DNA of 64,000 bases from Nonomuraea corallina (GTDB lineage: Bacteria; Actinomycetota; Actinomycetes; Streptosporangiales; Streptosporangiaceae). The position numbers were made by a program, and so were the translations under genes. Below, one piece after another: positions 32,900-42,637 of this stretch. Each line of letters starts with the position of its first letter. The stretch's first letter is position 1. The stretch spans positions 27,388-91,387 of the forward strand of contig NZ_JAPNNL010000006.1 of the NCBI RefSeq assembly GCF_027620315.1, read 5' to 3'. The notes beneath the pieces are model-generated. The model made no database searches and was not told the origin of the DNA. It saw nothing but the letters and a program-made list of their open reading frames with translations.

Positions 32900-33901
32900 A
32901 TGCGACCCACCGCCAAGCAGGTAGCCGAGCTGGCCGGGGTGTCGACCGCCACCGTCTCGTACGTCCTCAGCGGGCGGGACCGGCGCGTCGGCGCCGAGAC
33001 CAGGCAGCGCGTCCTCGACGCCGCGGCCCGGCTCGGCTACACCCCCAATCAGGCGGCCAGGAGCCTGCGCCGGCGCAGGACGCAGCGGGTCTGCCTGGTC
33101 CAGGGCTCGTTCGGCGGGGTGCCGACCGACGAGCGGCTGGCCCGCGACCTGCACGAGATGGCCGACGGGCACGGATACTCCGTCGTCACGCTGGCCGTCT
33201 ACTCCGAGGCCCGCGCCGTGGCAGCGGTCGACGTGCTGCGCGGCGGCATCGCCGACGCGGTGCTCGTCAACAACGTCGGCGACCACCTCACCGAGGAGCT
33301 GCTCGCGCAGATCGTGTCCGCCCGGCTGCCGACCGTCGTGATCGGCAACGGTCCCGTGCCGCCCGGCTGCGACGTCGTACGGGCTCCGGAGACGGAGGTG
33401 TCGGCCGAGGCGGTGGAGCACCTGATCGCCCAGGGGCGGCGGCGGATCGCGTTCCTGGCCCAGCGCTACGAGCTCTACCGCGACCGGCCGATCGGCCGGC
33501 TCCTCGGCTACCACACGGCGCTCGACCGCCACGGGATCGAACAGCGGACCGTGGTGTCGGGCGCCGACGACCGGGTGAGCGCCCACCAGGCGGTCACCGG
33601 TCTGCTGCGCTCCCCCGACCCTCCCGACGCCGTCTTCGCCGCCAGCGACCGGGCCGCGATCAGCACGATCTGGGCGGTCAGGGACGCCGGGCTGCGCGTC
33701 CCCGCCGACGTCGCGGTGGTCGGCGTCGGCAACATCGACGAAGGCCTCATCACCAACCCCCAGCTCAGCACCGTTGGCCCCATCCGGCACGACTACACCG
33801 ACGTCGTCCGCCTGCTCTTCGACCGGCTCCAGGCCGAGGAGCCACCGCCCGCCCGCGAGATCGTCCGCCCGTGGACGTTCGTGCGGAGGGGCTCCTCCTA
33901 G
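32900..33901 (+). CDS. LacI-family regulator of the sulfatase/sugar import operon
   Basis: This 333-residue protein has the helix-turn-helix [20 protein letters not shown] and a sugar-binding core ([16 protein letters not shown]). It is the first gene of a five-gene unit: the binding protein begins 17 bp downstream. The perfect palindrome at its start indicates autorepression that would silence the whole unit. Inducer unknown, possibly the imported sulfated sugar. Confidence 0.92.
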   Translation: MRPTAKQVAELAGVSTATVSYVLSGRDRRVGAETRQRVLDAAARLGYTPNQAARSLRRRRTQRVCLVQGSFGGVPTDERLARDLHEMADGHGYSVVTLAVYSEARAVAAVDVLRGGIADAVLVNNVGDHLTEELLAQIVSARLPTVVIGNGPVPPGCDVVRAPETEVSAEAVEHLIAQGRRRIAFLAQRYELYRDRPIGRLLGYHTALDRHGIEQRTVVSGADDRVSAHQAVTGLLRSPDPPDAVFAASDRAAISTIWAVRDAGLRVPADVAVVGVGNIDEGLITNPQLSTVGPIRHDYTDVVRLLFDRLQAEEPPPAREIVRPWTFVRRGSS

Positions 33902-33918
33902 AAGGGAAACCGACGCAG

Positions 33919-35184
33919 ATGTCTCCCCACCTTTCCCGCCGGGACCTGCTCCGCCTCGCGTCCGCCGCCGCGGCCGTGCCCGTCCTGTCCGCGTGCGCGG
34001 GCGCCCCGCCCGCGCGGACCGCCGAGCCCGGCACGTTCACCGCCTACTGGAACGCCGGCCACGACTACCAGGCCTACCGCAAGGTGATCGCCGAGTTCGA
34101 GCAGGCCAACCAGGTCAAGGTCAACCTGCAGAAGTACCAGTGGCCCGACCTGCGCACCCGGCTGCTGGCCGACTTCGCCTCCGGGGTCGTGCCGGACGTG
34201 GTCGAGGAGCCGGGCGGCTGGGTGCAGGAGTTCGCCCTCTCCGGCAACGCCCGCTCGCTGCAGGAGTACGTCGACCGCGACGGCGCCGCCATGGGCTTCC
34301 CCGCCGACTGGCAGCCGGTCACCGTCGGGCGCAACTCGTACCAGAACCAGGTGTACGGGGTGCAGCTCCACCTGACGTGCACGCTGCTCTTCTACAACAA
34401 GGGGATGCTCGACGCGGCCGGCGTGCGGCCGCCGACCACGTGGGAGGAGCTGCTGGAGGCGGCCAAGAAGCTCACCAAGGGTGACGTGTACGGCATCGCG
34501 CTCAACCAGGACTACTCCTACGCCAACCCGTGGCTGCTGCAGAACGGCGTCCGGCATTACGACCCCGCCACCAAGGAGGTGCTGACGCCGCGCGACAAGG
34601 CGATCGAGGCGATGCGTTTCCAGGCGGACCTGGTCCACAAGCACAAGGTGGCGCCGGTGCCGGTGTCGGGCACCGACTACTCGGGGCCGCAGAAGCTGTT
34701 CTCCGCCAAGCGCGCCGCGATGATCATCACGGGGCCGTGGGACATCGGGCCGATCCGGGAGACGAGCCCCGACATCGAGCTCGGCCTGGCCGCCCCGCTC
34801 AAGAAGGACGGTCAGGCCACCAACGCGGCCGGCACCAGCCTGTTCGTGCCGGCCAAGGCCGCCAGGCCCGACCTGTCGTGGGACTTCATCAAGCGCATTA
34901 CCGCGCTGGAGGTCGAGCGGGCCGCCACCGAGGAGGTCGGCATGCTCATGCCGCGCGTCTCCTGGGCGGAGCTGCCCGAGGTGGCGGACGACCCGCTGAT
35001 CAAGCCCTTCGCCGAAGCGCTCGGTTACGCCCAGGACGCCAGTGAGGAGATCCGGCTGACCGGCCAGTCCGGCAGGTTCGAGGAGGAGATGAAGAAGATG
35101 TACCAGTCGGTGGTGATCCAGAACCGGCCGGCCGAGGAGGCGATCCAGGCCATGGCCGACGCCGCCAAGGGCTTCCTGGCGTGA
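33919..35184 (+). CDS. Sugar ABC transporter substrate-binding lipoprotein (family 1)
   Basis: This 421-residue protein has a twin-arginine-like lipoprotein signal (SRRDLLRLASAAAAVPV, lipobox LSAC), then a family 1 sugar-binding core (TFTAYWNAGHDYQAYRK, PDVVEEPGGWVQEF). ATG 33919 follows GAAGGGAAACC. It overlaps the next gene by 4 bp. It would deliver a mono- or oligosaccharide to the two permeases downstream. Confidence 0.92.
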   Translation: MSPHLSRRDLLRLASAAAAVPVLSACAGAPPARTAEPGTFTAYWNAGHDYQAYRKVIAEFEQANQVKVNLQKYQWPDLRTRLLADFASGVVPDVVEEPGGWVQEFALSGNARSLQEYVDRDGAAMGFPADWQPVTVGRNSYQNQVYGVQLHLTCTLLFYNKGMLDAAGVRPPTTWEELLEAAKKLTKGDVYGIALNQDYSYANPWLLQNGVRHYDPATKEVLTPRDKAIEAMRFQADLVHKHKVAPVPVSGTDYSGPQKLFSAKRAAMIITGPWDIGPIRETSPDIELGLAAPLKKDGQATNAAGTSLFVPAKAARPDLSWDFIKRITALEVERAATEEVGMLMPRVSWAELPEVADDPLIKPFAEALGYAQDASEEIRLTGQSGRFEEEMKKMYQSVVIQNRPAEEAIQAMADAAKGFLA

Positions 35185-36062
35185 GCCTCCTCCGGCCGCG
35201 CACCCTGTCGGACAGGTACGCCAGGACCGCCTACCTGTTCCTGCTGCCCGCGATCCTGTTCTTCGCCGCGTTCTTCTACCTGCCGATCGGCAACGTCGTC
35301 TCCACGAGCCTGATGACGGGTCCGCAGGCCGACGAGTTCACCGGCCTGGGCAACTACGCCCAGGCCCTGGCCGACCCGGCGGTGCGCCACTCGTTCCTGG
35401 TGACGGTGGCGTTCGCGGCGGCGGTGGTGGCGGGGTCGATCGTGCTCGGGCTGGGCCTGGCGCTGGCGCTGGACCAGCCGCTCAAGGGCCGGGTGGCGTT
35501 CCGGGTGATGCTGCTCGTGCCGTACCTGACGTCGGTGGCGATCGTCGGCCTGCTCTGGCGCAACATCCTCGACCCGGAGCTGGGCGTGCTCAACCGGACG
35601 CTGTCCTCGTTCGGGCTGCCCGAGCAGCAGTGGCTCAACACGCACCCGCTGCTCACCATCGCCGCGATCACGCTCTGGCAGAGCGCGGGCTACACGATGG
35701 TGCTGTTCCTGGCGGGGCTGCAGGGCATCCCCGAGACGTACCACGAGGCCGCGAGGATCGACGGGGCGGACGCCTGGCAGCGGTTCTGGCGGATCACGCT
35801 GCCGCTGCTGGCCCCGACGACGCTGTTCGTGTCGGTGATGGCGGTGATCTCGGGGCTGCAGGCGTTCGGGCAGGCGTACATCATCACCAACGGCGGTCCA
35901 GGCGACGCCACCGACCTGTCGGTGTTCCACATCTTCAACGTGGCCTTCCGCACCCGCGACTTCGGCTACGCCTCGGCGCAGTCGGTGCTGCTGCTGGTGG
36001 TGATCGTCGCCTTCACGCTGATCCAGCTGCGGGCCGGGCGGCGCGGGGAGGTGCGTCACTGA
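35181..36062 (+). CDS. Sugar ABC permease, MalF type
   Basis: This 293-residue permease has six membrane helices and the EAA-type coupling loop (YHEAARIDGADAWQRFWRI). The start overlaps the stop of the binding-protein gene (GTGA). No ATPase gene is present, so a shared ATPase such as MsiK elsewhere in the genome is expected. Confidence 0.93.
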   Translation: MSLLRPRTLSDRYARTAYLFLLPAILFFAAFFYLPIGNVVSTSLMTGPQADEFTGLGNYAQALADPAVRHSFLVTVAFAAAVVAGSIVLGLGLALALDQPLKGRVAFRVMLLVPYLTSVAIVGLLWRNILDPELGVLNRTLSSFGLPEQQWLNTHPLLTIAAITLWQSAGYTMVLFLAGLQGIPETYHEAARIDGADAWQRFWRITLPLLAPTTLFVSVMAVISGLQAFGQAYIITNGGPGDATDLSVFHIFNVAFRTRDFGYASAQSVLLLVVIVAFTLIQLRAGRRGEVRH

Positions 36063-36868
36063 TGCGGCGCGCGCTGATCTACCTGATGCTCACCCTCGCC
36101 TCGCTGGTGATGGTGCTGCCGCTGCTCTACATGCTCTCGCTGTCGCTGCAGACGGAGGCGGAGACGCTCGCCGCCGAGGCGGTGATCGTGCCGGAGAGCC
36201 CGCAGTGGGGCAACTACGCCGAGCTGTTCGCGCGGGCGCCGTTCGGCGACTTCATCGTCAACAGCTTCGTCGTGGCGGGCGCGATCACGGTGGCCCACCT
36301 GCTGTTCGACCCGCTGGTCGGGTACGTGTTCGCCAAGTTCGACTTCCCGCTGCGCAACACGCTGTTCGTGGCGCTGCTGGCCACTCTCATGGTGCCGTTC
36401 TTCGTCCGGATGATCCCCCTGTACGTGCTCATGGCGCACCTGGGGTGGATCAACACGTACCAGGGGTTGATCACCCCGTTCCTCATGGACGCGTTCGGCA
36501 TCTTCCTCATGCGGCAGTTCATCCAGCCGATCCCGGACGACCTGATCAACGCGGCCCGGATCGACGGCGCGTCGGAGTTCACGATCTACCGGCGGATCAT
36601 CCTGCCGCAGACCCGGCCGGCGCTGGCCGTGCTGGGGCTGTTCACCTTCGTCTTCCAGTGGAACGAGTTCCTCTGGCCGCTGGTGGCGACCACCACGCCG
36701 GAGATGCGGACGATCCCCGTCGGGCTCACGCTGTTCAACCAGGAGTACTTCACGCTCTGGCATCTCACGGCGGCGGGCTCGGTGATCCTGTTCGTCCCCA
36801 CCGCCGTGCTGTTCATCGTCAGCCAGCGCTACTTCGTGCGTGGTATCACGCTGACCGGCCTTCGTTAG
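36062..36868 (+). CDS. Sugar ABC permease, MalG type
   Basis: This 268-residue permease has six membrane helices and a coupling loop (LINAARIDGASEFTIYRRI). It starts on the last base of the MalF-type stop codon (TGATG). Partner of the preceding permease; the sulfatase gene follows 10 bp later. Confidence 0.93.
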   Translation: MRRALIYLMLTLASLVMVLPLLYMLSLSLQTEAETLAAEAVIVPESPQWGNYAELFARAPFGDFIVNSFVVAGAITVAHLLFDPLVGYVFAKFDFPLRNTLFVALLATLMVPFFVRMIPLYVLMAHLGWINTYQGLITPFLMDAFGIFLMRQFIQPIPDDLINAARIDGASEFTIYRRIILPQTRPALAVLGLFTFVFQWNEFLWPLVATTTPEMRTIPVGLTLFNQEYFTLWHLTAAGSVILFVPTAVLFIVSQRYFVRGITLTGLR

Positions 36869-36878
36869 GAGTCATCGA

Positions 36879-38249
36879 GTGCGCCCGAACGTGATCGTCG
36901 TCCTCACCGACCAGCAGCGGTGGGACACCGTCGGCCCGGCCTTCACGCCGAACCTGGACCGCATGGCCAGGCACGGCACGCAGGCGGCGGTGGCGCTGAC
37001 CCCGCAGCCGGTGTGCGCGCCGGCCCGGTCGGCGCTGCAGACCGGGCGCTACCCGACCACGACCGAGGTCTACCGCAACGGCGTCGTGCTGCCGCCCGAG
37101 GAGCGGACGCTGGCCCACCACTTCGGCGCGGCCGGCTACGCCACCGGCTACATCGGCAAGTGGCACCTGGGCAGCGCCGACCCGGTGCCCGCCGGGGAGC
37201 GCGGCGGCTACCGGAGCTGGCTGGCGTCGAACGTCCTGGAGTTCACCTCCGACGCCTACCGGACGATCACCTACGACGACGCGGGCGAGCCGGTGTTCCT
37301 GCCGGGCTACCGCTCCGACGCGCTGGTGGACGCGGCCGTCCGCTTCGTCGCCGACCACCACGACGAGCCGTTCTTCCTGTTCCTGTCCTTCATCGAGCCG
37401 CACCACCAGAACGAGGTGGACGACTACCCGGCGCCCGACGGCTACGAGGAGCGCTACCAGGGGACCTGGCTGCCGCCGGACCTGGCGGCGCTCGGCGGCA
37501 CCGCGCACCGGCACCTGGGCGGCTATCTCGGCCAGATCAAGCGGCTGGACGAGGGACTGGGCCGGCTGCTGGACGCGCTGCGCAGCATGGAACTGCTGGA
37601 CGACACGATCGTGGCCTACACCTCCGACCACGGCAGCCACTTCAAGACCCGCAACGACGAGTACAAGCGGTCCTGCCACGACGCCTCGCTGCGGGTGCCG
37701 CTGGCGCTGCGCGGCCCGGCCTTCGACGGCGGCGGCGTGGTCGCCCGGCCGGTGTCGACCATCGACCTGCCGCCCACGCTGCTGGAGGCGGCCGGGCTGC
37801 CGGTGCCGGAGGAGATGCAGGGCCGCTCGTTCCTGTCGCTGCTGCGCGACGCCCGCGCCGACTGGCCGGAGGAGGTGTTCTTCCAGGTGAGCGAGTCGGA
37901 GGTGGGCCGCGGCGTCCGCACCGGCCGGTGGAAGTACTACGCGGTCGCCGAGGACGCCGACGGCTGGAACGACCCGGCCGCCCCCCGCTACCGCGAGCAG
38001 GCCCTGTACGACCTGGCCAGCGACCCGCACGAGCTGGTGAACCTGGCCGGGCTGCGCTCCCATCTCAAGGAGGCCGCCGAGCTGCGCGAGCGCCTCGTCC
38101 GCCGGATGGTGGCGGCGGGCGAGGCGGAGCCGGTGATCGAGCCGGCGGCCGAGAACGACTCGCGGGAGAGGGTGCTGGCCGACCCGACCGTCAGGCTGGG
38201 CGGCCTGGAGCCGGTGCGGTTCGGTCATCAGCGCCCGAGCCGGTCGTAG
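36879..38249 (+). CDS. Sulfatase (formylglycine type)
   Basis: This 456-residue protein is a type I sulfatase with the formylglycine motif CAPARSALQTGR near residue 48, the N-terminal metal motif VLTDQQRWDTVG, GYIGKWHLG, and the second metal site YTSDHG. The Cys needs conversion by a formylglycine-generating enzyme, not found in the window. It has no signal peptide and should act in the cytoplasm on a sugar brought in by the preceding transporter. The substrate is inferred from context only. GTG 36879 is the start. Confidence 0.92.
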   Translation: MRPNVIVVLTDQQRWDTVGPAFTPNLDRMARHGTQAAVALTPQPVCAPARSALQTGRYPTTTEVYRNGVVLPPEERTLAHHFGAAGYATGYIGKWHLGSADPVPAGERGGYRSWLASNVLEFTSDAYRTITYDDAGEPVFLPGYRSDALVDAAVRFVADHHDEPFFLFLSFIEPHHQNEVDDYPAPDGYEERYQGTWLPPDLAALGGTAHRHLGGYLGQIKRLDEGLGRLLDALRSMELLDDTIVAYTSDHGSHFKTRNDEYKRSCHDASLRVPLALRGPAFDGGGVVARPVSTIDLPPTLLEAAGLPVPEEMQGRSFLSLLRDARADWPEEVFFQVSESEVGRGVRTGRWKYYAVAEDADGWNDPAAPRYREQALYDLASDPHELVNLAGLRSHLKEAAELRERLVRRMVAAGEAEPVIEPAAENDSRERVLADPTVRLGGLEPVRFGHQRPSRS

Positions 38250-38287
38250 TCCTATACTCCTCCCGACAGCCTCGGAGGATGTGAGCC

Positions 38288-38884
38288 TTGACCGTCCCGG
38301 TGCCCGCCGCGAGCAGAGCGGCCGAGCCCCTGTGCTACCCGGCGCGATCCCTGGTGATCATCACCGGGCTGCCGGGGGCGGGCAAGTCGACGCTGCTGGG
38401 CCGCCTCTACCCGCTGACCGGCGCCGAGACCGCCCCGGTCCGGGTGGACGGCGCGACGGTCGTCGACTCGATGCAGTCCCGCCTGCGCTGGGCGGCTCCG
38501 CTGGCCCGGGCGCCGAAGCCGATCCGCACGGCCACCGTGTTCGTCACCCACGTCCGGCGCGTCCGGGCCGCGCTCCGGCGCGGCGAGTCGGTGGTCGCGC
38601 ACAACCGGGGCTGCGGCCCGCTGGTGCTGCGCGGCTTCGCCCGGCTGGCCCGCCGCGCGGGCGCGAGCTTCCATCTGGTGATCCTGGACGTGCCCGCCGA
38701 CGCGGCGATGGCGGGCCAGCGCGCCCGGGGACGGGTCGTCCCCCGGCGCACCTTCGACCGTCACCGCCGCCACTGCGCGGCGCTGCTGGCCCGGGTCCTG
38801 TCCGGCGACCCCGCTCCGGCGGCCTCGGCCCTGGTGCTGGACCGGGAGGCCGCCAGGCGGCTGCCGGGCATCAGATTCGGGTGA
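38288..38884 (+). CDS. P-loop kinase-like ATPase
   Basis: This 198-residue protein has a Walker A motif (ITGLPGAGKSTL, near residue 28) and a short nucleotide-kinase-like fold with Arg-rich helices (RRTFDRHRRHC). TTG 38288 has GGAGG 9 bp upstream. Similar actinomycete proteins are annotated only as AAA-family or kinase-like ATPases, and the substrate is unknown. It is convergent with the GHL10-type gene, overlapping it by 14 bp. Confidence 0.78.
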   Translation: MTVPVPAASRAAEPLCYPARSLVIITGLPGAGKSTLLGRLYPLTGAETAPVRVDGATVVDSMQSRLRWAAPLARAPKPIRTATVFVTHVRRVRAALRRGESVVAHNRGCGPLVLRGFARLARRAGASFHLVILDVPADAAMAGQRARGRVVPRRTFDRHRRHCAALLARVLSGDPAPAASALVLDREAARRLPGIRFG

Positions 38885-40844
38885 TGCGGACCGCGTCGGC
38901 GACCACGTAACCGGTCGTGGTGGTCCAGCGGCTCACCCCGACCACGTTGTACGTGCCCGCGTTCAGCGAGAAGGCGCCGAGGTCGCGCCAGGCGCCGCCG
39001 GTGCGCTGGTCCACGGTGACGGTCCGGTTGCCGCCGGAGGCGGCGACGAGGTGCGGGGTGGCGCTGTTGTAGCCGGCGTTGCCCGGATACCAGACCTCGA
39101 TCCGGTACGTGCCCGCGCTCGGGATGCTCGCCCGGAACCAGGCCGGGTCGCTGGCGGCCACCGGCTCGGCGAACCGGTAGTCGGCGCCGTGCCGCTCGGC
39201 CGAGTACGCGGAGGTGCCCCAGCTCGTCCCGGCGGTGAACCCGGCGTCGGCGTTGTCCACGATGACGCTGAACCCGCCTCCGGAGCCGGTCACGGCCCGG
39301 CCCGCGCTGGGGGCGCTCTCCTGGTGGGTGCGGGCGAGCGCGGTCACGTAGTAGGTGTAGGCGGTGCCGGCGGCGGCCGTGGCGTCGGTGAACGTCTTCT
39401 GCCGGGTGGTGCCGAGCAGGTTGCGGGCGTCGGCGAACGCGCACGGGTCGGCGGCCGAGGGCGTGCCGGTCACCCGGTAGACGGCGTAGGCGGCGCCGTT
39501 GCCGGTCCAGGCGAGCGACACGCCGCCGGCGCCCCGCGTCGCGGAGGTGATCGAGGGCGCGGCGGGGGCGGCGGCCGAGCCGCGCGCGGGGTGCAGCGCG
39601 GGCCTGGTGTAGTGCGCGCCGGCCAGGATGGAGAAGGAGTTGATCCGGTTGGCCCTGACGTCCTTGGCACTGAAGAAGATGTCGCCGGCCACCTCGGGGT
39701 GCTGCCGGTTGAGATGCAGGTGGTCGCTGAGCTCGTTCGGGTCCTGCCAGTCGGCGCCGTGGCTGCTCACCCCGGCCCGGTAGGCGGCCTGGCCGGCCAG
39801 GAGCCGCACGCCGGTGTTCCTGACGACCTCGGACCACCAGGCGATGAGCACCTGGTAGTCGGCGACGGAGTAGCCGATGTGCCAGTAGAGCTGCGGCGCG
39901 ATGTAGTCGACCCAGCCTTCCTTCACCCACTTGCGGGTGTCGGCGTAGATGGCGTCGTACGACTGCAGGCCCGAGGTGCGCGAGCCGAGCGGGTCGGTGG
40001 AGGCGTTGCGCCAGATGCCGAACGGGCTGATGCCGAACGACACGTGCGGCTTGGCCGCGTGGATGCGCTGGTCGAGCTCGCGCACCAGCAGATTGACGTT
40101 CTCCCGCCGCCAGTCGTGGACGCTGGCGAACCCGCCGCCGTACTGGGCGTACGCGGCCGAGTCGGGGATGGTCTGGCCGCTGGCCGGATACGGGTAGAAG
40201 TAGTCGTCGAGATGGACGCCGTCGAGGTCGTACCTGGTGACCGCGTCCATGATCACGTCTTCGATGAAGTCGCGCACCTGCGGCAGGCCGGGGTTGTAGT
40301 AGAGCTTGCCGTCGTAGGCGAAGCGCCAGGAGGGGTTGCGGCGGGCGGGGTGCGAGGCGACCAGCCGGTCGGGGTCGGCGTGGTTGGCCACCCGGTACGG
40401 GTTGAACCAGGCGTGCAGCTCCAGGTCGCGCTGGTGCGCCTCGGCGACCATGAACGCGAGCGGGTCGTAGCCCGGGTTGGCGCCCTGGGTGCCGGTCAGC
40501 CACTGCGACCACGGTTCGAGCGAGGACGGCCAGAACGTGTCGGCCGTGGGCCGCACCTGGACGACGACGGCGTTCATGCGCCGCTGGACGGCCAGGTCCA
40601 GCCAGGCGCGGAACTCGGCCTGCTGCGCCGAGACGCTCAGGCCCGTGCGGCTGGGCCAGTCGATGTTGGCGACGCTGGAGATCCACATGGCCCGGAGCTG
40701 GCGCTTGGGGGTGGCGGGGTCGGTCGTGCAGGCGGCGGTGGTGGCGGTGGTGTTCGCGACGGCCGCGGGGGCGGCGGCGGGCACGACGAGGGTGCCGAGC
40801 GCGGCGGTGAGTGCTACCAGAGCGAGGCGCAGGAGCGAGGTCAC
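38871..40844 (-). CDS. Secreted GHL10-type (DUF187) glycoside hydrolase with C-terminal golvesin-like domain
   Basis: This 657-residue protein has a signal peptide (LALVALTAALGTLVVPAA), a GHL10 barrel at about 50-390 (RAMWISSVANIDWPSR, DLDGVHLDDYFYPYP), a fibronectin-like region (about 420-510) and a golvesin-like domain from about 525 (DNADAGFTAGTSWGTSAYS) to the end. GHL10 proteins are predicted glycosidases, with some linked to peptidoglycan or glycan debris. GTG 40844 puts the signal peptide at the N terminus; TTG 40880 is an alternative. It is divergent from an amidase that carries the same C-terminal domain. Confidence 0.85.
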   Translation of the reverse strand: MTSLLRLALVALTAALGTLVVPAAAPAAVANTTATTAACTTDPATPKRQLRAMWISSVANIDWPSRTGLSVSAQQAEFRAWLDLAVQRRMNAVVVQVRPTADTFWPSSLEPWSQWLTGTQGANPGYDPLAFMVAEAHQRDLELHAWFNPYRVANHADPDRLVASHPARRNPSWRFAYDGKLYYNPGLPQVRDFIEDVIMDAVTRYDLDGVHLDDYFYPYPASGQTIPDSAAYAQYGGGFASVHDWRRENVNLLVRELDQRIHAAKPHVSFGISPFGIWRNASTDPLGSRTSGLQSYDAIYADTRKWVKEGWVDYIAPQLYWHIGYSVADYQVLIAWWSEVVRNTGVRLLAGQAAYRAGVSSHGADWQDPNELSDHLHLNRQHPEVAGDIFFSAKDVRANRINSFSILAGAHYTRPALHPARGSAAAPAAPSITSATRGAGGVSLAWTGNGAAYAVYRVTGTPSAADPCAFADARNLLGTTRQKTFTDATAAAGTAYTYYVTALARTHQESAPSAGRAVTGSGGGFSVIVDNADAGFTAGTSWGTSAYSAERHGADYRFAEPVAASDPAWFRASIPSAGTYRIEVWYPGNAGYNSATPHLVAASGGNRTVTVDQRTGGAWRDLGAFSLNAGTYNVVGVSRWTTTTGYVVADAVRITRI

Positions 40845-41031
40845 GAAGAGAAGTTTCAGTGCATCGTGACCAGACCGCAATAGTTTTCAGATCATTGGCA
40901 GGGGCCCAACTTGCGACGACCTCCGACGCGCGGGCGGAAAGTTTCCTTGAATAGCCCAGTAATGTCAATTATCGACATCTGTCATGAAACTCGCTTACTG
41001 TGCGTGCGGTACCCCCCGAAGTGGAGCTCTC

Positions 41032-42549
41032 ATGACACTGGCACGGACCCGATTAGTAGCCCTCGTCGCCGCCGCCCTCGGCTCCCTCCTGGTCTTCGCA
41101 GGCCAGCCCGCCCTGGCCGAGCGGGGCGCCGCCCCGCTCGCGGACGCCTTCGCCAAGGCCGCCGCCGAGCACGACGTCCCGCGTGACCTGCTCGTCGCCC
41201 TCGGCTACGCGGAGACCCACCTCGACGGCCACGGCGGCGAGCCCAGCGCCAGCCGCGGCTACGGGCTCATGCACCTCGTCGACAACCCCACCAACCAGAC
41301 GCTCCAGGAAGCCGCCAAGCTCACCGGCCTGCCGGCCGCGACGCTGAAGAAGGACGACGCCGCCAACGTCCTCGGCGCCGCCGCCGTGCTCCGCTCGTAC
41401 GCCGACAAGCTCGGCCTCGACGAGGCCGCCAGGAAGGACGCCGGCCGCTGGTACCCGGCGGTCGCCGAGTACGGCCACGCGTCCTCGCCGGAGACGTCCC
41501 GCCTGTACGCCGACGCCGTCTACGAACTGCTCGGCCTCGGCCTGGAGGCCCGCGGCGTGCGCGTCAAGCCGCAGGAGGTCACCGCCGACCGCGGCGACCT
41601 CGCCCAGGCCCGCGACCTCAACGCGCAGGCCGCGGTCGCCAGCCCCGACTACCCGCCCGCCGCCTGGGTCCCCGCCTCGACGAGCAACTACCGCGTCTCC
41701 AACCGCGAGACCAGCTACAACATCGACCGCATCGTCATCCACGTCACCCAGGGCTCCTACGCGGGCACGATCTCGTGGTTCCAGAACCCGAGCGCCCAGG
41801 TCTCGGCGCACTACGTGGTCAAGTCGTCCAACGGCGCCATCACCCAGATGGTGCGTGACAAGGACGTCGGCTGGCACGCCGGGAACTCCTCCTACAACAA
41901 CCGCTCGATCGGCATCGAGCACGAGGGCTGGGTCAGCGACGCGTCCTGGTTCACCGACGCGATGTACCGCTCCTCCGCCGCGCTGACCCGCCACCTGGCC
42001 GACAAGTACGGCGTCCCGAAGAACCGCACCGGCATCATCGGCCACAACGAGGTGCCCGGCGCCACCCACACCGACCCGGGGCCGCACTGGAACTGGACCA
42101 CGTACCTCAACTACGTGAACGGCGGCACCACCAATCCGCCGAGCTGGACGACCACGATCGACAACGCCGGCGCCCAGTTCACCGCCAGCACCAACTGGGG
42201 CACCTCGGCGTACTCCGGCCAGCGTCACGGCACCGACTACCGCTTCGCCACCCCGGTGTCGGTCAGCGACGGGGCCTGGTACTCGGCGACCATCCCCAGC
42301 GCCGGCGCGTACCAGATCGAGGTCTGGTATCCCAGTGATCCCGGATACAACACCTCGGCCCCGTACATCGTGGCCACGTCCAGCGGGAACCAGACGGTCT
42401 ACGTCGATCAACGCTCGGGCGGCGGCGCCTGGCGGAGCATCGGCACCTTCCAGCTCAACGCCGGCACGCAGAACGTCGTCGGCGTCAGCCGGTGGACCGG
42501 CGGCACCGGCTACGTGATCGCGGACGCGGTCCGCATCTCCCGCCCGTAG
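41032..42549 (+). CDS. Secreted N-acetylmuramoyl-L-alanine amidase with golvesin-like C-terminal domain
   Basis: This 505-residue protein has a signal peptide (LVALVAAALGSLLVFAGQPA), an N-terminal lysozyme-like domain with a candidate acid (YAETHLDGHGG), an amidase_2/PGRP domain (about 230-360: IVIHVTQGSYAG, IIGHNEVPGATHTDPGPHW, with His ligands) and a golvesin-like tail (about 380-505). It would cut the amide bond between MurNAc and peptide outside the cell. ATG 41032 has GGAG about 7 bp upstream. The C-terminal domain is about 70 percent identical by eye to that of the divergent gene. Confidence 0.88.
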   Translation: MTLARTRLVALVAAALGSLLVFAGQPALAERGAAPLADAFAKAAAEHDVPRDLLVALGYAETHLDGHGGEPSASRGYGLMHLVDNPTNQTLQEAAKLTGLPAATLKKDDAANVLGAAAVLRSYADKLGLDEAARKDAGRWYPAVAEYGHASSPETSRLYADAVYELLGLGLEARGVRVKPQEVTADRGDLAQARDLNAQAAVASPDYPPAAWVPASTSNYRVSNRETSYNIDRIVIHVTQGSYAGTISWFQNPSAQVSAHYVVKSSNGAITQMVRDKDVGWHAGNSSYNNRSIGIEHEGWVSDASWFTDAMYRSSAALTRHLADKYGVPKNRTGIIGHNEVPGATHTDPGPHWNWTTYLNYVNGGTTNPPSWTTTIDNAGAQFTASTNWGTSAYSGQRHGTDYRFATPVSVSDGAWYSATIPSAGAYQIEVWYPSDPGYNTSAPYIVATSSGNQTVYVDQRSGGGAWRSIGTFQLNAGTQNVVGVSRWTGGTGYVIADAVRISRP

Positions 42550-42567
42550 GAACCGGAGAACCCCGCT

Positions 42568-42598
42568 GACGGGGAGCGCCTCGACGGCGCTCCCCGTC
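42568..42598 (+). terminator. Hairpin after the amidase gene
   Basis: GACGGGGAGCGCC and its perfect complement form a 13-bp stem with a 5-base loop, 19 bp after the stop. Typical of actinomycete terminators without a U tract. Confidence 0.8.
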
Positions 42599-42637
42599 AC
42601 TGCTACGCGTCACTGCTGCGCGTCCCGGCGCGGGCGC

